Shown here one piece after another: positions 27,201-39,200 of a stretch of DNA of 64,000 nt (positions are counted from its first letter, which is position 1; each line of letters begins with the position of its first letter). Made by a program: the position numbers and the translations under genes. Location of the stretch: positions 5,987,036 to 6,051,035 of the forward strand of contig JAGMWU010000028.1 in assembly GCA_018697195.1 (NCBI GenBank). The letters are read 5' to 3'. The notes below the pieces were generated by a model. That model was not told the origin of the DNA. It made no database searches and was given only the letters and a program-made list of their open reading frames with translations. This DNA is from Certhia americana. Its lineage: Eukaryota > Chordata > Aves > Passeriformes > Certhiidae.

Positions 27201-30200
27201 TTTGAGAAAAACTGTTAAAAAAAATAATTAAGATAGACTTCATGATTTTTTACCTAATTCTGCTGCCTGGAAGAACAGATGTATGGGAGCAGCATCCCCA
27301 TTAAAAAAAAAAAAAAGCCAGGAAAGGTTGTCCCTGCTCTCTGTAGCACTCCAGCCTGGATAGTCAGACCAGCTCATCCAGCCTTAGCAAACTGGACATT
27401 AGAACACTGTGAAACTACATGGAAATGGGAGTACACAGCCCCTGCTGCTTTTTATGGCAGCTGTGAGAGTACCCCCAGGAAAACATCTGAAAAAAATAGA
27501 AAGTGTACCAAAAAAAAAGACAAATGTTCAGAATTTCAAACCTGTAGTTTCACATATTCTGCCTAAGTTCCTTCTTACAAAATTTTATAATCAGCCAAAT
27601 TCAGACTTAATATAAAATCACACTAAATCCCAGTTTCTGGCTACTGAAGTCAAATAGATTATACCTATATACCTTAAGTTAATATATTTATTATTTGTGA
27701 TTATTTTTTATTAAGGGACCAAAATGAGTATTTAATCCCAAAGTTATTGTCCTGTAAGCCCCATCCCCACCAAGCATCAGCATTCCTGATGGTTTTAAAC
27801 AAGTCTGGTGGTGCCTGGTGGTACAAGCTGGCACACAAACAGCTCAGGTGTGCCCTCACTCTGCTGTAACTGCCCGTGTACAGACCTTTACTGCACCACA
27901 CAAGTGATCCCTCACAGTAAAAACCCTAAATTATTTTTCTCAACCTTACTCCAATACCCCTTCGCCCTTACTCCACCTCTTCCATTCAGTGAGACCCCCA
28001 AATTTGTGCCCAGATCTTCCAGCAGCCACCACGTGAAATCTTGGCAAGAGGTAGAAGCAATGGTTAAGTGGGGCACCAAGGAAGAAGCTCAAGTGCCCAC
28101 CTTTGGAACAGGAGCCTGTGGCCAAGTGCCAGCTGAGACATTACAGCCAGCACAGGATGGTCCTTGTGTGAGAGGAGCCAAGATAATTTCTGGGTCTAAA
28201 GGCAGGTTAACGACCTGAAAAATGCCCAGGGAGCTGCTGTAGGTGGAGCACCAGGCAGTGTCTGTCTCCCCTTGCAGAAAGTCATAGACGGGGGACACTG
28301 CTTCTGCAGGTCTGAGAATTCTGGGAGTTCATGATGGGCATTCTGCAGGAAATTTAATGAGTATTCACCACTGTTTCACATGGGGAAAACAAAATTGAGG
28401 AACAGAAACTTTCCCACAAGGTGCATGGTTGGAGCATTCAGGATTTCTCGAGCATGTGTGTGTAGGTCACTCAGCAGAGTCGGTGTGAACTCTCACCCTG
28501 CTCTTTCCCCTTCCCCAGGAGTTGCAAAGGAGATATGGAGGGCTGAGGCACTTCATGTGCAGATGTGGACAGTGGGTTCTACAAGACCTCAAGATTTTTC
28601 TTGATGAAACACTGGGTTACCTTCACCCCTCAAACTTTCATCCTCACCAAGGCAAAGGGCAGTGCCACATGGTCCTTCCTGAAGGGTCACACAGAGCTAG
28701 TTCCTGGTCGCTGGCTCCAAGCTCTCAGCTTTTCTTCTGGAAAAAGCAGTTCAGAGGCTTAGGGCAGAGCTAAGTAGGAAACCAGTGTGAATTTGGGGTT
28801 AACAGGTCACCTTTGGCCACTGCACATCAACAGTTCTCTACTGAGTCACGATGGCATCAAAAGCAGAGGCTGTCTGAGCCCTGGAGCTGCCTCTAGGAGA
28901 GAATGGCTTTGACATATTTTGCTGCTGATCATATTTAACTCTTGCGATAAGAGTGGGTCTTCCAAGCACAGCAACTTCCCCTGTGACAGTATGCTGCACT
29001 GGAACAAAGATCTCCATAATGTAAGAATGCTGCCTCCAGCTCTCTTCTCAAACCAGTTTCTGTTTTTCCAGTGGCCTCCAGCACAACAAGATCCATGAGA
29101 TTAGAGCAGACACCTTCCTGCAGCTGTTGGCCCTGCGCTCCATGCAAGTATTGTGTGCCAGGGGACCTGCTGGGGTCATGCTGGGGAGGGGGGACTGTGA
29201 ACTCAGATGGGCTGTGGGAAGTTCCCAACCTGCCTCTGTCTCTGCTGGGAGGATTTTCTGTTGAGTCCCTCTTCCATTCTGCCTTAGAAATGAAGAGGGT
29301 ACAAACCATCCTTCTGTCTTCCCCTGTGCCTCAGACCCCCCTCCTTACCTGCCCCCTCATGCCCACACCCCACGTGCTCTCACCACGAGCTGCAGCTCTG
29401 CCAAGGCAGAGCCCACATCACAGAGAGGCTTCCTGAATGCCAGGAGGAACTCAGAGCAGAGATTTACCCTGGAGTACCTGAGCTCCAGCACCTCCTGTCC
29501 TACACAGGCTGGTCCTGGGCCCTGCACTCCTGGAACACTCATGCAGAGCATCCCATTTGGTTTGAAAATTCCTCCCCAAAACTCAAAAGCTCATGTTCCA
29601 CCAAGTGCACCCAAGTATGCACTTCCCACACACACAGAGTGATCTCCTAAGTGCTTGGCACCTGGGAGAGCTGGCAAGGCTCTGAAGGGCACCATTGCCT
29701 CTGTAACATCTGGGAGGAGCCCTGACAGTCTAAATTTGCTGTTCTGTTAGGAAGTGAACTATATCACACAAAATATTTTCCCATGGTGCAGCAATGTGAA
29801 TGCCATTTAACAGCCCAGCACCCCTGGGATCCCGTGAGTGTCACACACACCACGGTTACAACTGCTCAGGAGCACTGAGGTGTGACAGGTGACACTGCAG
29901 ACACTCAGGGAAACGTGAGCATGCTGCCCCAGCCCAGTCACACACACACAGCTGAGCAAGATCTGGCATGACCTTTGGGTATACTCTGGTCCCTGTGGAA
30001 AGGATTCATCCCACCCAATGTCACACACATCTGAGCAGGTATCTTGGCTCTCTTAGAGCTGGAGAGATGAAGGTTGTCCTGTAGTCAGCCTTAGGGGAAG
30101 AAAAGTGTCACAATTTGCTGGTTTCCTCTACTCTGGTGACAGAGAGAGTGAATCTCTCTCACTTGGATGGAGGCAGAGGGTACCTCCTTATTGAGGGGAC

Positions 30201-33200
30201 TCAGTGAATCCAAAGCACCTGTACATGGCAGGAGACATTCTAAAATCACCTTCCCCAGACCCCTGGCCCTATCTGCCCTTGCTGCACCCAGCTCTGTGAC
30301 TGCACTGGGGATGCTCTGGCACTAAGTTTGGCATGTTGGCAGAAAATCCCCAAATTTACAGAAATTAAGCCAGAAAAGAACCTTTTCCATTGGTTTCAGC
30401 AGGGGAGCTCCTGCAAGGCAAACCCTTGCACCCTCTGTTAGAAACCATATACAGACCCGGACGTGTCTGTGGGGAGATGCAATGGGACAGAAATTGGTGC
30501 TGACCAAGGGGCTACAGATCCCACATGTGTTCCCACCTAGCCCTTGGCTAGGCAAGTGCCAGCAGCTTCACTGCCCCGCTCTGCTCTCTTCTTACTGCTG
30601 TGTCCTTGCCTTGCAGAGACCTGAGTTGGAATTACATCCAGTTTATTCACCCAGAAGCCTTTGTGACCCTGCACTCCCTCACCAAGCTGTAAGTTGCAGG
30701 GATATTTCTTTCACAGTGAACCATGGATAGGAGGTAGCTGAGCATCTCAAACTCCCTGGGCTACCAGAACACCTGGGAATTACATGTTGTAGAGTGATGG
30801 GTTGAGGTGCATGTCTCAGCACTGATGTGGACAGAACAAATCTCAAGGTTTCCTATTAGTACTATTAATAAAGATATGATGGAGTGCAGGAGAGGCCATT
30901 TTCAAGACACTCTCACCCTGAACATTTAAACCTCCGTTTGCTTATGCCTTCATAGCCACCTTAGATGCCTTTAAGAAAGATCAGCTGGGCTGAGTCACTG
31001 CAAGAAACTGCCATCTGTGCTGGCTCTGGAGGGTCCCCAGTACTCAGCCCCCTCTCTAAGACTCTTGGGTATGTTATGGACTGGGATCTGCAGACATTCC
31101 TGACCTACAACGGAGGAAGAGATATTTATGTGCACAGTAAGGGAGATATCACCCAGAGCTTTCAGCATGGCCACTAACCCCAGACCCTCATTTTCCCAGG
31201 ACTGCAGTGTTTATCTCCAGGGGCTCCTAGCCCCAGTGCACCACCCAGACACATTTTAGCATCACATCAAGGGAGCAACTGAGGCAGAGCCCTCTGTTTG
31301 GCTGAGATGCCACTGGCAGCAGAACCCTGACCGTGGTCTCCCTCTCTGCTTTCCCCTCACCAGGGACCTGACTGACAACCAGCTGGTCGCGCTGCCCCTG
31401 GATGGTTTGGCTGGACTGACCCATCTGAAGCTCCAAGGCAACCCAGCTCTCTCTGAGCCCTTCACCAAGGAGAGCTTCCCAAAAATGAGGTACTCAGAGT
31501 GTTGGCTCTTTCCCTTCTGGTGTGCAGCACAGCCTGTAATTGCTTACAGCACTCAGCCTCCTGCTGTCCTTGCCCATCTCATGCTTTCTCCATGCTTCCA
31601 GGCCCATGGGTAGAGGAAGGTCCATCTGCAGCTAACACATCTCATCTTTAATATGTTCCACGGGAGAGCAGTGATGTGCTCCCAGGCTACCACCCCCACC
31701 CCAAACACACACACACAAGTGGAAAGCATGGAGCAGGCCCAGTTCAGGGCTCCTCTCAATGGAAAACATTCCCAGAAGCAGTCCTACCTAATGACATCCA
31801 GGTTTTCTTCCATAAACTCTGCTTGTGTGGCCGTGTCTTGTCTGTTATGGATTAATGAGGAGCCTAAAGGGGTCAAACTGATCAAGAAGAGGCTGCAAAA
31901 GGCTCAGAGCACAGTGCTGTGCTGCAGGCTCAGACTCTCCTGACTGTCCTTGGTTCCTGGGTCTCAGTGTGGCACCTACCCTCGGGCTTTGACACCCATG
32001 GTCCAGAGAACACAAATTCCTCTCAGATGAAGTCACCTCTTGCTTGGGTGTCCCAGGGAGTTCCCTTCAAGCCAAGAATGCATGAGCTGATGCTCCCACT
32101 CATCCAGGATGGACTCCCAAGGCTGGAGCTTCTCCAGTTTACACACAGGGCTGGGGTCACAGGTCACTGCACCAACATGGGTCTTAATAGGTCAGGCCTA
32201 AGGAAAAGTGGGGAGCTTCAGGTTACCTCAGCAATGGTGCCTGCAGGGCTATCTCTTCTGACTCTTTTAACTCATAGCTGGGATCTGCTGCATGACTGGT
32301 TTCCAAGTGGCAGGGGATTCCAAAAGCTTTTGGAGGGTTTTCTACACCCTTGATCATAGAACAAATGAATGGTGTGGGTTGGAAAGAAACATTAAAGCTC
32401 ATGTCATTCCACCCCCTGCCATGGGCAGGGTCACTTTCCACTATCCCAGGTTGCCCAAAGCTCCATTCAGCCTGGCTTTGAACACTTCCAGGATTGGGCA
32501 ACCACAGCTCCTCTGGGCAACCTGTGCCAGGGCCTCTCCACCCTCACAGGGAAGAATTTATCCCCAATATCCCATCAAACCCTGCCCTTTCCAGTACGAA
32601 ATGAGGATTCCTTGTCCTGTCCCTCCAGACCCTTCTCCAAAGTTCCTCTCCAGATTTCTTCACAGAACCACAGAGTCAGAGAATCACTGATGTTGGAACA
32701 GACCTCTGAAGTCATCAAGTCCAACCTGTGACCAATCCCCACCTTGTCACTCAGCCCAGAGCACTCAGTGCCACATTCAGTTGTTCCCTGAACACATCCT
32801 GGGATGGGGACTCCACCACCTCCCTAGGCAGCCCCTTCCAATGTCTAGCAAGCCCTTCCTTGAAGGAAGTTCTCCTGATTCCAACATGAGTCTCTCCTTG
32901 TGTAGTTTGAGGCCATTTCCTCCCTCCCTGCCACTTGGTGCCTGGGAGAAGATACCAACCCCCATCTTGTTACAATCATCTGTTATAGGGAGTGAGAAGG
33001 TCCCTGCTGATGGGGGGGAGTTTCTTTTTCTTGAGGCTGAGTCCCCTCAGCCACTTCCCACATACCCTTCCCCAGCTCTATTTCCCTTTTCTGAACTGAC
33101 TCCAGCCCCTCAATGTCTTCCTTGAAGTGAGGGGTCCAGAACTGGCCACAGAACTCGAGCTGCCCTCTTACAAGTGCCAAGCTCCTTTAGGGACTAGAAG

Positions 33201-36200
33201 GGGCTCTAAGGTCTCCCTGGAACCTTGTTTTCTCCAGGTGAACACCCCCAGCTCTCCCAGACTGGCTCCAGAGCAAAGGGACTCCAGGCCTTGGAGCTTC
33301 TCCGTGGTCTCCTCCTGACCTCCTCCAGCAGGCAGTCCCTTGTGCAGGGTGGGTCAAGTTCAGCTCTTCCAGGGTGTTCCTCCTCTAAATTAATTCCATT
33401 GACATTTCTTGAGCTGGTTTGGATTTGTACCAGAGAAACTGAGCCTGCAGCAGTGCTTCAGTGAACCATGCCAGGCAATGGACCCATTAACATTCCCAAA
33501 ATTTTGGGGTACTGCCATTAAGTAGCCTTACTCTTGGGGCACATGTCTGGAGGAGTCATCTGAGAGCAGTTCTTAACCTTTCTGGGAGGATCTGCACCTC
33601 CCTACCTCCTTTCAATAATAGGATCTAATTTGGAGCTTATAACAGGAAACGAGCTTGTATACAGAATTTCCAGACCCTCCCGGGGCTCAGCCAGAAATGT
33701 TTGGGAACATAAAACAAAAGTGTATTTTTAGAATATAGTTTTACCATATTTACTGATCTTGTCAGAGGACCTTAATTGTATGGAAAACCTGGGGTTCCTT
33801 TGCCTTTATCAGCAGTCTCCCTAACTTCCAGCAAAGCCCAAAATGCAGCTGCTGACAGACAGCCTGGTATTGCATCCAGATGATGCTCAGCTGCTGTTGA
33901 ATTAACCTTGTAATACATGCTATAATTAGCAACAACAGTTCAACTTTCAAGTAGAAATCAGACATATTTAAATAACTTGCTTCACTTGGGAGACCTGAGA
34001 ATTCCCTGCCTGAGCTGGGACTCGGGAACTGGAGTTTGAAGGTGACCACAACAAGAAGCAAGGAGAGCCTTGCTCTAAGGATGCTTCTCCTCTAGAAGAA
34101 AAGAAAGGATGGCTGGAAAAACATGCCCTTGGGCTAAAAATTGAAGACTCTCCAATTACATATTGGAGAGAGGGGCTAGTTTATTCTGAGGAGAACAGCA
34201 GAAGGGTTTTCAGGAGTGTGGTGGTTTAGGAATGGTATTCTTCAATTTAGTGTTCCTGCTAAAACCATGTGTCACTTACTCCCCAGATGGAGGCACAAAA
34301 GGAGATATCAGCATGGGCTGAGATAAGAACAATTTACTGGAAAAAGAAATGAGATAAGACACAAACAGTAACCGCAACAATATTAATAACAAAATGTATA
34401 AGAAAAGAAAGTTATTTACATGGAAAGCCCCCAATAACAAATGAATACCAGATGGCTCCCCCATCACATTCTCTCCTTTCCCCCCAGCCCCTAGCAATGA
34501 GTAAGATGGTACAGAACAGCCTCTGGGTCCTGGCCATGCTCCTGCACACCTACTGGAAAAATTAACCCTACTCTGGATGGAACCAGGATAAGGAACTATC
34601 TTGGAACTTTAGAGTAGTTTCCAAACCTGGTGTTTGACAACATTCTATTGACTGCCTGTGTCTTAAGCACCAAAAGTGGGTGAATGCAGAGACACCATGG
34701 GCTGCCCTGGATCCAAACCTGTCCTACATGGAGTCCTTCATCAAAGTCAAGTCTCTCTCCACCATAACCATCACCATACAGACCAGATTTTGTCATGTCA
34801 GCAGCATGGGGACCAAAACTGGAACGATAGAGAGATCAGCACAGCTCCTATGAAGGGACATCACAGAAATTTGTGGAGTGTTCCATATTTTTTTCACTCT
34901 GAGGTTAGCTCAGCTGGTTAGAGTATGGTACTAATAGCACCAGCCTTGTGGGTGTGATCCCTGTAGGCACCATTCACTTCACAGCTGTACAAGATGATCC
35001 TTGTGGGTCCCTTCCGACTCAGAATATTTTATGACTCTGTATATATGAGTTTCATCTTTGAATAACTGAAGGAACTAAGCAAAAATGTGCAAAGCAATGA
35101 AGAGTCAGGTCATGGAGGGGACACACTTTAAAGTTCTGCTTTCCTCTGTGCAGAGTCCTGGAGGTGCCATACGCCTACCAGTGCTGTGCCTACGGGAGCT
35201 GCAGCAGCTTCTTCAGGGTGTCCAGCCAGTGGGAGGCAGAAGACATGAGCCCTGAGGAGGAGGATCCCCACAAGAGAACCTTGGAATTGTTCCCAGGTCA
35301 CGCTGATAACCACTGTGAGTAAACAGGACTGAATGGTGATCTGTCCCTGGGCAGGGCTGTGAGCTTGGGTGCAATCCTGCATTTGCAGGAGTGGTGCCAC
35401 TGTCCTAGGTGACATCTGCCTCAGGGACAGCAGGCTAAGCCTTCTTCAACACAGGTGGCCCCTTGCTTTGAACAGGCTTCACTGGTGACCCTGTGTGGAA
35501 GAAATAGTAAATCTGGCACATCCAAACCTTCACAATGTAACCAAAGGACCTGGTGGTCCTCCATGACATGGACATATTTGTCAATTTGGCCTTGTTGGCT
35601 ATGGAGGAAGAATGCTCAAGGCATTGGAGGGTGGTTGAGGCTACCTGGGACAACTGGGCTTGGTCACTGGACTTCTGGGCAATGTGAAGCCTTTGGCAGG
35701 ACACCAGTCTTTGTTCTTACGTCATCTAGAAGAAGGACCCTGGGATTGATCTAAGTAAGAGAATGAACTCAAAGACCAGGAATATCCCACTGACTGGAGG
35801 TAGGGAGGGGTGTGTGTGTGTGTGTGTGTGCTCCTTTTGTGTGCATCCCTGGTTACAGTGAAGATCAGGGTTAGTTGTGACCACAGGATGTGTTTGGGGA
35901 TCACAGGGACTGGCCAAGGCAGGGAAGAAGGACCTCCATGGTCAAACAGCACTTTCTGTCCAAGAGTCAATTTATTCTGTGCTCCAAAGTGCAGCTCTGC
36001 ACAGACTGCATGAGGTCAGTTCCAGGAGGCCAGCAGAGAGTGCAAGGCACCCCTGCACTCCCAGCCCCACAGCCCAGCAGCAGCTCCAGCACAAGGCTGG
36101 TGTGATTCCTCTGCAAGAGAATCTCAGAATAACATAAAGAAAAATATGAATCCCTTTGCTTCCTCTGTAAGTGCTGGAGAGTACAAACAGCATTTCAGGA

Positions 36201-39200
36201 CACAGCCTGACTGCTGCTTCTATTTATATATTTGTGTAAATACAGTGCACTTCCAAGGTCTGAGACATCCTGTAGGCAAATCCACATGGTAGATGGAGAG
36301 AGAGCTATGCCCCTGGAGAGCCCCTGACTCACCTGTTCTCAGGAGCACTGAGCATCCAGCCACAGCCAGGGGCTCTGCTGTGTCCTCCCACAGCCTGAGC
36401 AGGCAGGACTGGATCTGGAGGCAGATACAGACCCAGAGCTGTTGGACACTGTGTTATGGGCAGGATGACCAAGACACTTTGTGACACAGCCAGCAAGTGA
36501 CCCACAAGCCCTGTGCTCCTGCTCCTGTGCTGATCTTTCACAGCCTAAGAATAAGCTTTAGACATCCAAAGAGTCCAGCCAGAGGGTAGAAAATGTGATT
36601 CCTACTGGTATGCTGCGGCTCCAGGAAGCATGGTAGACTTGGTGGTAACACTGGCCAGACAGTACAGAGGAGTCATGTTACAGTCATTGCTGCAGGATTT
36701 TGTTCTGAGCCAGGTCACTTTTTCCATCATTAATGCAGCCCATACTGTAGCACTCCTAGTGCAGATAGTTGTGGGGTTTGCCCAGAAAATTATAGCATTT
36801 TTGGAAAGATCCAGTTTGTGACAAGGGGCCACAGACCTGCTTTTTCTCAGCACCAAAGTCTTTGATGTCCCAAAAGATGCTCTCACTGTCAGCAGACCAA
36901 AACCTATCACAGGGGCCCAAGCCTCCAGGCCAGTCTCAGCCTCATGGATGATGTGTTCATGAGATGCTGGGACTGTCATGCATGAGAATGCTGACTGATT
37001 CTAAGACGTGCCAAATGAGACTATTTGCAGCTCGTAAAGTCTCCCATTTTCAGATGTTAAAGCATTGGATCTGTTTTGAAGTATCAAAGCACAGAGGTAA
37101 AAATGTGAAATGCACAGCAACATCATTCCTATGATGTGCAGCTTTTGCAGATGACTCTCCAAACCTCCAGCAACAGGTCTGCTCTTGATGATAAGGGGTT
37201 TGTGATATCGCTGTTTTACTTAATCATTGCTTTATTTCTGTTCCCTGTGCTTCCTTTCTGATGGCCATTGGTGGTATTTAACTGGTTTATATGAACCCTG
37301 GAACACTTTGTCATTAAAGAGGAAAAAAGCTCCCAAACATTCCTTTCATGCAAGAGGGAAAGTGGTCTGCTGAAGAGAAAATACCTCAGGGTTGTGTCAC
37401 AGCAGTGTCCAGCCAGGCTTGTCAGGGCACTCAGATGCTGTGGGAGAACTTTTGAGAGGGACAGGGAACACTTCCAGACAGTTCTGTCCTCTCAGCCTTG
37501 TGCATTGCTTCCTGTCCTTCCCAAACAACTCCACAGAACCTCAGGCTGGGTAGTGAAAGGTAGCTTGTCCCAGACAGCCACGCAGGGACAAGAAATGGCT
37601 CCCAATGCCCAGCCCTGCCCTGCCTGGCAGTGGCTCCTGCAGCCTCTCTTGTTCTCATATTCAGCACCCATCCTGCAGCCCAGCCCAGCACCTGAGGGGC
37701 CACCAGACACAGAGTACATTTGGTGCTATGGATCCCAGCACCAGATCAGCTTTTCCCTATCCTCCCAGGGCCCTGAGTGCCTGCGAATCCCCCCACACCA
37801 CCCAAGTGTGTCCATTCACATCTGAGTAACAGCCACCTGAGGCCCTGAGTAGTGTGGTCAGTGCATGTCTCATCATTCTGTCACCTTGTCAAAATGGATA
37901 TTTAAGGTTTCATTTCCAGCACTTTCAATATTTAGGATATCATAGAATCCTAGAATGATTTGGGTTTGGGAAGTTGCCCCCCTTCCATGAGCAGGGACAC
38001 CTTCCACTATCCCAGGTTGCTCCAAGCCCCATCCAGCCTGGCCTTGAGCACTTCCAGGGATGGGGGTGCCACAGCTTCTCTCCAGCTCTCTTGGACCCTC
38101 TTTAGACACTGAAAGGGTCTCTGAATCCTGGGGCCTTCTCTCCTCCAGGCTGGGCAATCCCAATTGTCTCAGCCTCTTTGGATTACAGCTGGCAGTGTTT
38201 AACAGGCACTCCCTGCCCCAAGTCTGTCCCCTGTGGCTGAGCAGGAACCCAAAGATGGCACAGGGGCCTGTCACCATGACAGCCCCAGCAGTCCCCAGCA
38301 GCTCCCAACAGTGGCTGCAGAGGAGGGCAGCAAAAGTGCCCTGGGGCACTTCCATCAGCATCCCAGCACCTCCCTTTGGGACCTCTGGTTTGAGGACAGA
38401 AAGGGATGTATTTACTTACAAGCATGTGTTTGCAATGATGGGAAGTGAGAAGGGAATACACGTGTAGGGTTACCCTGGGCAGTGGGACACAGCTTCCCCC
38501 AGCCAGCACCTCCAGCAGCTTGTAAAGTTACTACTGAACTTTTGCAACCACCTGGGAATCCCTGCAGGGTCCTTAGAGATATTCTTCTATTACTGTCATT
38601 CAAGAAAGCTACTCGAGACCCAAACCAGGATCTGCCGAGGCCCCTTGCAGCTCTCAAAGAGAGGGCAGGTACCCTGCAAACCCCAGGGACTGCCCTGGCT
38701 GAGACAGACAGGACTGAAAGAACGAGCAGACTAAGGGGAAAAACCATTCAGCCCAGTATTTTCTGTTCTATCCCCTCCCCAGCAATTCTGCTCCTCTTCC
38801 TCTCACTTTACTTTTGGTACAGGAAGCTCCTTTCTCATGGGAAGGGCACTGCTGGCAAACTGGGGTTTTCCAAAAGACCTCAGAAAGTGAAGTCACCTCA
38901 GCAAAATTCAAATAAATAACAGCTTCTTCAAAATCAATGCAGCCTGCCTTGCTAGCACACAACAGCCATTTTCCTTTCCCCACGGTTCCCAGGCTGGAGA
39001 AGGACTGGTTTCTAGCACAGAGAGGTACAGTTTTCACTTTGAATCCCACTGTGCTGACTAAGGATAGCTTTGTAATTCCCAGAAGGCTCAGTAGTCCAGA
39101 CAAAACAAAAGATCATCCTTCACTTCATGAAAATGTTTAACCTGGGCTTAAAACCAGGCTTTGAGGAGAAAATGGGTGTCAGAGGTTACACTTTACCAAG

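Larger units (their letters stand above)
31490..35153 (+). other. LGR6 intron 15 (repeat-rich)
   Basis: 3664 bp, GT-AG. More than half is derived from mobile elements: two adjacent antisense CR1 copies, an antisense LTR fragment, a U6 snRNA copy and a SINE. Confidence 0.8.

Noticed and set aside
34790..34894. A working U6 gene
   Set aside because: There are many substitutions, including in the ACAGAGA region, a deletion, and no upstream PSE/TATA that I can see.
34899..34970. A functional tRNA-Ile gene
   Set aside because: The acceptor stem and T-arm are mutated, and a CR1 tail follows. It is a SINE head, not a tRNA gene.
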